DNA of 22,543 bases from Hypsibius dujardini (taxonomy: Eukaryota > Tardigrada > Eutardigrada > Parachela > Hypsibiidae), in assembly GCA_001579985.1 (NCBI GenBank), contig LRSR01006346.1, forward strand, positions 1 through 22,543, in the 5' to 3' direction. Both the position numbers and the translations under genes were made by a program. Shown in pieces: positions 9,285-18,900 of this stretch (the stretch's first letter is position 1; each line of letters opens with the position of its first letter). The notes below the pieces were generated by a model that did no database searches, was not told where the DNA came from, and saw nothing but the letters and a program-made list of their open reading frames with translations.

Positions 9285-10271
9285 ATGGCGAATTCAAACA
9301 CTCCTCTTCACCATGAGATCCACGTCGCGGAGGATCTAGCCTTGCCCTCGAAACGCGCGGCTGTCTATAAAATCGTCCAATCCGTCAAGGATGATCTCAC
9401 ATCGGTGGAAGAAAGGCTTGGGGAAATTGTGGCTGGCACAACTACCTCGACGGGCATTGACGGGAAGGTAGTGGAAGATCTTGCGAAGACACTGCAGCAG
9501 CTCCAGGCCACGCTGGGAGACACGGCGGAATATCTGCCAGCCTTCGAACAGCGTCTCCTCCAGACGCGGATCTTCAATGCCAATCGTGTACTATCTGATA
9601 GACGAAGTCAAGCTAACGCCAGTCAAGGATTTTCGTTTCGGAGGGCACCCAAAACAGGAAAATTGTCGAAGACGTCCCTGGTCGGTTCCGATCTGCCCGA
9701 TGCCGTTTTGGCCACTTCCAAGACAGTTTCCAGCAACAGTGGTCTTTCTATCGATCAAGGGGATACCATTGGGATGCAAAATTGCAGCGGGGTAGAGAAG
9801 AAATTTGAACGAAGTGTGTTGCGCGGTAAAGATGTAGTCTTGTCTTCCCTGGTGGACTGCAAAATTTTCCTCGAAGGAACCGCGTCGACGTTGAATCTGA
9901 AGAATTTGAAGGGGTGTTTGGTGATTGCCGGTCCGATTCGGACGTCGGTATTCATGACCGGCTGTCGGGATTGTACGGTCGCGGTGGCGTGTCAGCAGTT
10001 ACGGATTCACGACTCGGAGAATTTGCGCTGTTACGTCCACCTCACCAGCGGCGGCATTGTGGAGGATACGAAGAACTGCGCTTTCGCCCCTTACACTGTC
10101 AGCTATCCCGGTTTGGACTGTGATTTTGTGGAAGCGAATCTGCGTGCGGAGACGAATGACAACTGGCAGCACATTGAGGACTTCAACTACGTCGTCTCGA
10201 ATAAACGATCTCCTAATTGGACCGTCATTCCGGAAGAGGAACGAAAAGCGTTCGGTGATACGAGTTTCTGA
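9285..10271 (+). CDS. TBCC: Tubulin-binding cofactor C (TBCC), 328 aa, intronless
   Basis: Cofactor C acts in the cytosol as GTPase activator of the cofactor D/E-beta-tubulin complex, releasing assembly-competent alpha/beta tubulin dimers. Residues about 18-112 are helical and coiled (KIVQSVKDDLTSVEERLGEI, then DLAKTLQQLQATLGD), like the N-terminal spectrin-like domain. Residues about 172-315 are the beta-helical C-CAP/TBCC domain, with LEGTASTLNLKNLKGCLVIA and the catalytic QLRIH motif containing the arginine finger, R240. The tail PNWTVIPEEER is also typical. Length fits the family. Start: first ATG after an in-frame open region, giving the expected N-terminus. Every other gene here is split by introns; this frame has none. 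Its stop lies 156 bp from the stop of the convergent PNGase F-like gene. Confidence 0.95.
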   Translation: MANSNTPLHHEIHVAEDLALPSKRAAVYKIVQSVKDDLTSVEERLGEIVAGTTTSTGIDGKVVEDLAKTLQQLQATLGDTAEYLPAFEQRLLQTRIFNANRVLSDRRSQANASQGFSFRRAPKTGKLSKTSLVGSDLPDAVLATSKTVSSNSGLSIDQGDTIGMQNCSGVEKKFERSVLRGKDVVLSSLVDCKIFLEGTASTLNLKNLKGCLVIAGPIRTSVFMTGCRDCTVAVACQQLRIHDSENLRCYVHLTSGGIVEDTKNCAFAPYTVSYPGLDCDFVEANLRAETNDNWQHIEDFNYVVSNKRSPNWTVIPEEERKAFGDTSF

Positions 10272-10420
10272 ATGGATTCATGGGTTTTTTATTTATAACA
10301 GTCTCCACTTTGTTCCTGGTCTCTGTATTTCCATAAGAATCGTGGGTGTGGTAGATGGAAAAGCTTCTTGGGGCGCGACAACGGTTGTCGAGAACATTTA
10401 TGATGTCTGTGCCAGTAATA

Positions 10421-10426
10421 TTTATT
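10421..10426 (-). terminator. Candidate polyadenylation signal AATAAA of the PNGase F-like gene
   Basis: The stop is a tandem TAA TAA and AATAAA overlaps the second one, just 1 nt past the first. If used, the 3'UTR would be only about 20-40 nt, which fits the tight spacing to TBCC. Confidence 0.45.
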
Positions 10427-10427
10427 A

Positions 10428-13400
10428 TTAGCTGAGCAACCCGGGCGAGAGTTGGCGAAAATTCCTAGGTGCATAGGCCGATCCGTGTTCCTTCCAGTAG
10501 ACCATATACGCCGAAATGATCTGAAAACAAATGAGATGATTGGAGTTGGACGATTGGGATTAGGAGTTATGACTGTAAAATGCGTGAAGTGGAATACAAT
10601 GTTTCCGGGATTGCTGGTGGGATTGGGATCGCTGTTGTTGAACTGGCCGTAGTACCGGATGTGGTTCTCCTGACCGTCCAACTGTATCTGGTCGGTGATG
10701 TCCACGACCTAAAATGGGGTATCCTGGTATTAGTACTGTACTATGGACTGCTTCGAATTGGTTATTGGTCAAAGATGACGTTGCAACTCTCACCCAAGGT
10801 AGAATATTTTCACCCGGACACCTAAAAACAATTAATTACAGTAAGGCACGATTAGTTTAACAGCTGACCACCGTCCCAGCAGATTCAATCAGGAATCAGT
10901 TTAATCATGTGATACTCACCAGCCATTACGACCGTATAACCTGAAAGTGGGGAAAAATAGATTAGGTTTTCTGCGAGCAGAGGAGCGGACGGACCGACGG
11001 ACTGACGGACGGACAGACGGACGGACAGACGGACAGACGGACGGACGGAGGAACTGACGGCCGTACTACTGGACGGATAAGCCGAATGAAGACACGCAGG
11101 AAACGGACGGATGGGAGACAACGTACTAGTACCGTAACAGTCCGCCATAAAGACACTCATGCATGTTCTGCTTTAAATTAAATATTTTAAAGGAATAAAG
11201 TCAGCGAGGGCGCAGCATCTAGCCTTGGCTTGTACAGTAGTACAGTGTATCAACAAGTGCAAGTTCATAGTGAGAAATTCTGTTTACGCACCAAGTCCCG
11301 TGCTGATTCGGTTCGACACCTGGAACAAAATAATGAACTTGATTATGAAGGATCAATCATTGCATATTATTGCTCACCCATACACCTTAATGGCATAATA
11401 ACACTCTTACCGAATTTAACTCGATGTGCGCAGCCTTGAGCCGTGCCGGCATTGGTGAAGACCCGGGAATTCAAATTGGCCTCGTTAATCAGGAAATTGT
11501 GGGCTGTAACGCAGAACTCGGCGCAATTATTATTGTCCGAGCCGTGGCCGGTGATGAGGGCGTAGATGGTGACACGCTGCACTCCTCCGGGAACGGCAAA
11601 CAGGTACGGCGGGAATTTAGTGTTATAGGTCCGATCGAAAGTCTCCGACCCGACAAAAATGGGCTCAATCTGGTCGGGATACAGGCCGCCAGCTCCTAGT
11701 GGAAGTAATTACAATTGTAATAACATGGAATGCCGTATAATATACACTAGCAGCTGCAAATCACACTTTGGTGAACGTCTTTAATTAACCAACCATGCTG
11801 GGCTCTGAGCCAGTCCGATGGTTCTGAGAACCTCAAGTTCAGGACAGGAAACCAAGGATCAGTCCTATCAGAAAAACACCACAGAGTTCGATCATTTAGT
11901 ATTGAACGATTGTCGCATTTTCACTTGTCTGTGTCAGGGACTTAAGAACAAACCAAGGAGGATGCTTCATGGTGAAATTGCATCGTTTGTTTGTGAGGAG
12001 GGGAATAAGATGAGTCGCGTCGGTCAGCCATCGTCCCATCTTCCTGGAATGTGCCAATAGACTCCCTTACCGCATCTCCGTTTAGCAAGATAATTGCCGT
12101 AAGAGAAACATAAAAGGGAGAAAAAATCAATTAACCAACATAGAAAGCGTTTTACCGTACCGTCTGTAAGGCGATATCCAGCGACCGAGTTCCATGCCGC
12201 ATAGCGCTGAGTCATCGCAGCAGACAAACAGATGGACAGTATGATCCCACTCGGCGCAAGTGCGATCGGTCGTGCTAGGGCATTGCAGTTGGAGGTCGAG
12301 GGTCAGCTTGGAGAAAGCTATACGCTCTAAGACACCAAAGACAATCAGGCTAGAGTTACTGACTGCAAGCGTGCAGATACGGTAAAGGCAGGAGGTGCCA
12401 CGCCCATGCACTTACGACCATCCCAAGGCAGCTTGACGTTGCCTGCAAACGCCCCGTTCTCGCCTTGCATTCGCGTTCGGTTGAAGACGTTTATCACCAC
12501 ATCCGACGGTTGGGCGATCTGGTCCTCCAAATCGGCCAAAAAACTCATGCCCTCCGCTGACCGAATAGCAAACGATCATTTCTCACAATACTTCTCTCGC
12601 CATACAGTTGCTGAACTGTTTGCTACCTTGCCATGTGAAGAAGTTGAAATTGGGATAAAGAAGCCAGCCCATTTCTTGAAGGCGTCCCTTTCGATCGATG
12701 GCCAAGTAAAAATTGTCCGATTGCGTCGTCTGAAACTTGACATTGACAAGCCCACCCTGCCTGGCGAACGTCATGATGCGCTAGGCCACAAGGAAAACAC
12801 ATTCATTGTCTACATTCACTCCGGATGGGTTCTACACTGGCACGGAGTACCTCATCATATGGCACCATTGTGGCGGGAATGTTTAGCACCGTGCTGCACT
12901 CGGTGTTTTGGCAATTCATGTCGTGGATGGCCTAGTTGATAAGGTCTGATAATACCGGAAACGGAAAGTCAAAGTGTCACGGCGCTTGTGGACCAACCTC
13001 CCCTGTGTTGGCGACGACAATGACCCCGACGGACCCACTATTCTGCATGCTCTGGACCTACAACACAAACCCCGCATGTGTGTTGGGCCCCCGTCTTCAA
13101 TAAAATTCCACCACGGTAACGGACAGACATGCCTTTTTGAAGTAGGAGCAAGAACCGTCCGTGAGGAGAGCAATCTTATTCCGCACCACAGGGTTACGGT
13201 CGCATCCCGGTCCGGCGAAGACGACTTGCGCTGATTTGGCGCCAAATCCGACGAACATGTTCGGGAGCCAGTCGTACCTGCATATACAGTTTACTAATCT
13301 ATCAATAAAGTATGTTTTGAATGAAGAAACAGATTGGCCAACAGTAATTCATGTCAGTAGACTCACTAACCTCGCATCCTGCCGCTTGAGTACCACTGGC

Positions 13401-14823
13401 TGTAGTTTCCCGTTGGCTGCAATCGGAGCATCGGAGAGATCACTCTGGGGCAGACCGAAACGGTTTGTGCTCGATGATCAGAAACTGCAGGAGGTCTTAC
13501 ATCTGGCAGCGCAATTGGCGTCATGCATGAGACAGTCCATGGTGTTGAGACTAAGGCCGATCGGGACGTTAGAGTTCTCCAAATGAAAGACAGCTTGATA
13601 ATAGCCGCTGTGATAAAGACCGGCAACAAGCACGAAGTTAATGATGAGGGTTAGGCGAGGGAAAAAGTTCTGACCGCTGATCCGACAATCCGGATCTTGC
13701 AAAAATGCCCATTATTCGAACTGACCTACCAATTGTGGTCCTCGCAGCGCCATTCCTTGAGCAAATCGGGTATCCAGTTGCCCAGTTGGAAGACCGGTGA
13801 CGTACCAAAGTGCATTCGTCCCAGTATCTCGGTCACCTCCTGGTCCGGCAGACGCAACTGGCTCATTCGACTGACAATCTGCTTCTTCATCCAGTAAGCG
13901 TCCGTCTGGTCATAAGAGATAACAATACTGATTAAATTCAAAACTAAACTAAACTAACTAAGCTAAGATTACATTACAAAACTAAGATTACATTACGAAT
14001 TACAGTTAAAACTAGGTGGCTACATCAAACGCGGCGCATATTCCATAATTGAATAAGGATTTCCCAGGTGTTATCGCCACGAATGCTATTCAACTCACAT
14101 AGGCCGACAGCGAAGTTGAAAGGAAAACGTAATGGGCTGTGGGCATGCCGCGAATGATTCCGTCGAACGATTGAGGAGTATTCCACAGTGCCTACAAAGT
14201 GGACCAGAATGATCACAAAACACTCCCGTGCACACATAGACGGACCCACCCTCGACGTCATCTGCTCAAAGGTCTTAATTTACAGTGCGGGAACTACAAT
14301 GCGAGGTCTGACCTCTAAGAAACCGGAGCGCTGATCGTATGTATGGATGACGACAGGGGATTTCGCGAGGGGACCGTTCGGGAATCGTAAAACTCCTTCC
14401 AAGGTCGTTATGGTGAACGGCGGTGCCGGATCACTAGAAAACATATAAACGACATAGCATAAAACAAAAGAACACACAAGGTGTTGTCCTCATCGTATTT
14501 CCTTGTGAAGAAGAAACATACCCGGGTGCAAGGTCTCTCGGCGAGGCAGCTGCCCGTTTGGCCCGATTAGAAAGGGAGTTGTTCGCAACAGTGTAAATCC
14601 TCTTCGGAACAGAGAAGATATTCTTCAGGGCAATTTGATTCTTTCACCCAATAGTCTGCCATAGTGGCTGGCTATCATACGGCGTTGAATGGCGAAAGAA
14701 GCTCCGACTGGGTTGCAGTCGAGTGCGGTTCGATTCCCCGCTGAAACCATCTCTAGGGATCAGCAGGCTCAGTGCACTACTGAGCAGAATTATGCAAAAA
14801 TATTTCCATAGGAGACCCGTCAT
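10428..14823 (-). CDS. Secreted PNGase F-like protein with N-terminal PA-like domain (about 789 aa, 20 exons)
   Basis: Exons, 5' to 3': 14823-14648, 14599-14522, 14433-14313, 14191-14099, 13905-13730, 13676-13501, 13416-13371, 13277-13121, 13057-12998, 12931-12851, 12780-12627, 12556-12416, 12362-12161, 12043-11925, 11695-11411, 11319-11292, 10940-10920, 10821-10794, 10708-10574, 10520-10428. Every junction keeps phase (2370 nt). Residues 1-22 form a signal peptide; RAKR at 71-74 is a furin-type site. Residues about 300-388 resemble a PA domain (IALLTDGSCSYFKKA, VGVIVVANTGE). The C-terminal half matches bacterial PNGase F, which removes N-glycans: CAEWD (D526, equivalent of D60), NNCAEFC (E653, equivalent of E206), and C682/C706 around GRNGWCPG (R702, equivalent of R248). 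The E118 position (TETW in PNGase F) reads KHPPW, so one catalytic acid is missing. Weakest points: exon 1 needs a 48-nt intron (14600-14647) to skip an in-frame TGA, and the exon 3/4 boundary. Function inferred. Confidence 0.85.
10986..11050. repeat. (GACG/GACA)n microsatellite in a PNGase F-like gene intron
   Basis: About 65 bp of ggacggac and ggacagac units inside the intron 10941-11291. The rest of this 351-bp intron shows no feature. Confidence 0.93.
13963..13996. repeat. Direct repeat ctaagattacattac x2
   Basis: Identical 15-mers at 13963-13977 and 13982-13996 (19-bp period), next to a run of actaa units, in the intron 13906-14098 of the PNGase F-like gene. Confidence 0.85.
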
Positions 14824-15492
14824 GTTGCCCACAGTTGCTGTCCTCAATGCTGGCGACGAGGTGCAATGCTAATCCTTGGTCCTCATTCACTAATTGACTG
14901 TGGAAGGCGCGGAGAAGTACATGAACGGGGTCAGTGGCTTATCGCCGACCATCTTCCGATGAACCTTCCGTTTCTCCATCCATCCGTTCACTGCATAGTC
15001 TCGGTTTCGATTGAGTCATGGCCGCGATAAGATATATCGGCGTGTCAACATAGAGGCGAGTATACAGAATTAACTCTGATCACATAGTTGAGACCTCCGG
15101 GACCTGAATTGGTAAGAGGGAACCTTTAGGGTTCTCTTCGAAATCTACAACTTCTGATACATGATATCGGTATGCTCTATACAAGTGGTTCTTGCTTCTC
15201 ACCACCTTAAAATGGAAGAAGGTCATAGGAGAGCTGACAAGCTAAGAGACAGGCTGCCTGCAGAGATAGCTCAACCGCAAAACAGCACTCACAGCGGTGA
15301 CCCAACAGAAAGAAAAATGTTCTTAAGTGGTGCGAACACAGACTAGTAGAATGAAAAAGATCAGTGAATAGCCAGGTGGACACAGGCCCAAAGACAGACA
15401 GACACAGAAAGGCACAGACAGACAGACAGACAGACAGACCCACCAACAGACAGACAGACCCACCAATAGACAGACAGACAAACAGACAGACA

Positions 15493-15523
<31 letters not shown>

Positions 15524-15530
15524 TACAGTT

Positions 15531-15561
<31 letters not shown>

Positions 15562-15570
15562 GAGACAGAT

Positions 15571-15603
<33 letters not shown>

Positions 15604-15991
15604 ACGTACCGCAGTTTGGCACACTGCTATCGGTGGTAGTACTAGAGTAGTAGTACTACTTCGCAGTACTTTCCAAGCGACTGATTATAGATTAGATGAA
15701 ATGCCGCCGCAAAAGGTGGCCGCTACATACTCTATCCTGCTTAATAAACTAATACTACTAAAAGCACAGCGTATGAGCATGATTCAGGTCAGTGAGAATA
15801 TAAAACGACGTCAATCACAAAAAAGGTAATTTCCGGGCGTTAGGAACTGTAAAAAGAAATAGTGGTCCTTTCCTGTCCGGACGAATACAGTACATGGTCA
15901 TCAACCTGGTCCTTTTCAAGCATTCATTTCCACCGACTCTTTTTCATGACGTGGCTGGTCGTGGCTTCACATCCGCTACTACGTTGCAACG
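14824..15991. other. Intergenic region between the PNGase F-like gene start and the EHMT-like gene end
   Basis: Both flanking genes are on the minus strand, so this should hold the 3'UTR of the EHMT-like gene and the promoter of the PNGase F-like gene. Apart from the CAGA array at 15392-15604 and a small palindrome (agtagtactact, near 15647-15658) no coding or RNA feature could be supported. Confidence 0.6.
15392..15604. repeat. (CAGA)n microsatellite, about 213 bp
   Basis: The longest tetranucleotide array in the window, mostly cagacaga with ccaccaa and acaaacag interruptions. Open frames across it are repeat artefacts. Confidence 0.95.
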
Positions 15992-18900
15992 TTAGCCACG
16001 TTGATGCCCCTTTGACGGTGAAGACGCCGGAGAGACGCGCCTCTCGTACAAGAGGCAATCTTTGTCTGTAATGGGAGTCCTCGGCGCCTCTGCTGTTCGT
16101 AGAGCGTTTGGAGTGGGCGCTCTTGAGTTAACAGACACGAAGTCTCCTCCATAACTGAAAAAAGGTGTTTTAGGAACTTCCAAGCTATGCATATACACAC
16201 TTGTAAGGTAGTTGTAAAAATAAACGAAAGGGATTGCAGACAGTCAGACACAGACATAAGACATGTAGAAATCAGTCAGCCAGGTAGAAAAATCCTCAAC
16301 CCGAATGAAAAGGAATCAGACCAAGAAGCACCGTATACTCGCGATTTCAAGGGACACTTTTCTGCCCTACCCGTGAATTCTAACCAGCCCGGGCCGTGCT
16401 TATTCGGTGCCCTTCACCAAATTACCACTGTAGGGAGAAATATTCGGAAAACCACGACTGTACAATCAATCGATCGAGCACAACGAGTAAGCTGTACGAA
16501 ATGAGCCAATCAGAGAAGAGTGAATCAGATTGAACTTTCAATCGAGTGCAGGACCATATCGAGGGAGGCGGGGCTTAGCTGCCCCTTGAGATCGCGAGGA
16601 TACGGTACCTGAGCACGGTTCTGGCAGGAAGGTCGTGCGAGGCGAAAAATGCCACCGTGGGCACTGCCAACTGCCTTGGCATGTTAAGCAGATTCGACAT
16701 CGGGCACTGAACGACTAAGACAGGAGTGACAGTAGGCGGCTTGGCGTTTGGGAGTTTGGAAGCACGCACGAAATATCTGAAAGAAAAGATAATAACGCAG
16801 TAAAAGAATAAGCAAGAAGCAAAAGAGCGAAATTTGTCAAATTAAATCGCTAATGCAAACTGACCGGGCAGGACCGCGCACATCGGCGATGCATAAATTT
16901 GCACGACGGCTTGGCCACTGCAGAGGAAAATTATGCATGACCGTCCGTGTTGGAATGGGAAACGATCTGCGGTACGAATGCAATGTTTAAAATTAAAAGA
17001 TTTGGACTCCTGACTTACCACACCAAACTTCGGCAGATAAAAATAATATGGAAGACGATCCGTTAGATCTGGTTGTCTCTCCTCAAGCGTACCACCGATC
17101 CTGGAGACAGAAGGAGAATACGATCATGCTAGTGATCAACTGAACTGCTACTTAGAATACGGACCGGCAAACAAACGTCCCTTGCTTTATCGATTGTGAC
17201 AGCATCACCTTTCCATCCTTAAAACGAAGGCTAACTCTATGAGCGACGAGAATGTCTAAGTTAATTAAACCTGCACATATGATCTGACTCTGGATTCAAA
17301 ATAAAAAACCGCTCGACTGCCTTACTTGGACGGCATTTGAGTGACTCGATTGGCGCACTTGTCCACACAACATGAGCAGACCTCACTGCATTCCTGGATG
17401 AATTCCGTCCGGGTGTCGAAACCGATTGTCAAACGTCCATCCTGTTCTTAGAACAGGCAAAGTTTTGATATGATTATGCCATCAACCAGCATAACAGAAA
17501 GACAGTTGGATCGACATACGGTATCGAAGCACTTGTCCGGTTCGGACCAGCGCAGACAGGGGCAAATGTCTGGGACACATGCCTCCCGACAAAAGCAACC
17601 CTAAAATGACAGAACTGATTTAATCCATCTCTAAACAGACACGCTACAGTCAAATTTATCTGCTGTCCCTCGCCGAATACACATGTACTAGTAAGTGATG
17701 CATAGTAAAGGTTATGTTACGTACCCCGGTATTCCCGCTCAGAGTCATCAACGGCGCGGCATACTTTAGTATTAATCGAGCATCGGACACTTCCAGAAGG
17801 GAGGTCTCTCGCAAATAGCACTGGAGATTCGGCATGAAGAATGGCTTGATTGGAGTGACGTCAAGGATTTCCTCCTTCACTGCTACCATAGTCTTCGTAG
17901 TGTCCGGCTCCGAATCCGCAGAACTGGTAGATTCCACGGATTCGGTACGACGGCACCGCTTGTTCGGACCGAAACGGTCTTTGAAAGACTTTCCCTTTCC
18001 GGCCGATTGATTTTTGGTGGGCCGAGCTTTCGTTGGCTCCTTCTTCTTCTCTGACGCGGGGGTCAAGAGGGGCGAAGGGTTCACCACGCGATAGGAAATA
18101 GCAGGCCCTAAAGGGGCCCAAACTGCGACCGTCGTGTCCATGGAGGGGCAGGGTTCCCGAGTCCGCTCCTGGCAGGCATCGGCCAACGAATGACGCTCCT
18201 GTTCATCGAGTAAGCGCCTGACGAGGGAACCGTTTTCACCACCGATGAGCCTGTCAAAAGACATGCAGTTCGGTAAAGCAGTTGACAAAAAAGGCAACCG
18301 CAGCTGCCTTATCATCTTGTACATTTTACGATTCCAATCCGGTTCTTCCGCTTCGAGTTCTGCGGTGATCTGAGTCTCCTCTTCATTGCAACCGCAATGC
18401 GGACAGACTAACGAGCCACCTTGCAATGAGGCACATCTAGGGTGAAAGTAGTGCATCTCAAATCCAGAAGGTCCTCGGCAGATCAGACCCTCGCCCGACG
18501 GCCGACTGTGGTCGATTTCGGAGAATGTCTATGAAGAATGAGAGAAAAAGAAATACGATTATCCGGGATGAAACAACACAGTGACAAGTCAGGAGCATAA
18601 TCATCGGAAGCTTAAATAAGAACGAGATATTTTCCTAAAAATCACTAGATTTGTATATCGAACAGTACAGCACTGATCCCTCAGCTGGCACGGAGTAAAC
18701 ACAGAACTTGCCTCAATTTTCAAGCAAACGGGGCAGAAATTTCGGCTGACAATCGCACCGACATGGTCCTCACAGAAGCGAACCCCGGCCAACGCGGTGG
18801 GCAGGTTGTCGCGCGTATGCTGACGGCTGATCTGCCACAGCGACTGGGCCGCGTATCCCACCAATCGCCCACAGTCTGATTTTCCAGCCCACGACTCACA

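Noticed and set aside
10289-10705. Minus-strand 138-codon frame reading through the end of the PNGase F-like gene
   Set aside because: A 53-nt intron (10573-10521) with GT, a cctaatc branch-like site and ttgttttcag keeps the family C-terminus; the read-through is the intron plus the wrong frame of the last exon.
12406-13586. Plus-strand open frames of 177 and 141 codons
   Set aside because: They run antisense to phase-consistent, motif-bearing exons of the PNGase F-like gene and show no motif or splice support.
14644-14646. TGA as a selenocysteine codon
   Set aside because: PNGase F and PA families are not selenoproteins, the site lies in a non-conserved linker, and no SECIS-like hairpin was seen after the stop; a short intron is simpler.
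14640-14750. Possible plus-strand tRNA (ggttcgattcc B-box-like sequence and a cgact/agtcg hairpin)
   Set aside because: No matching acceptor stem, T stem or A box could be formed, and it overlaps the signal-peptide exon on the other strand.
16865-16966. EHMT-like exon read in other frames (HSNTDG, GQAVVQIYASP or KFMHRRC versions)
   Set aside because: These need a 24-nt intron or break phase with the next exon; the 16917-16865 exon in phase 0 aligns CIADVRGPAR to human CIDARYYGNISR and joins correctly.
17520-17600. CFC...CPC cluster as an E(z)-type CXC domain
   Set aside because: The following exon continues with DGRLTIGF and VCSCC...CANRV, the G9a/SUV39 pre-SET order.
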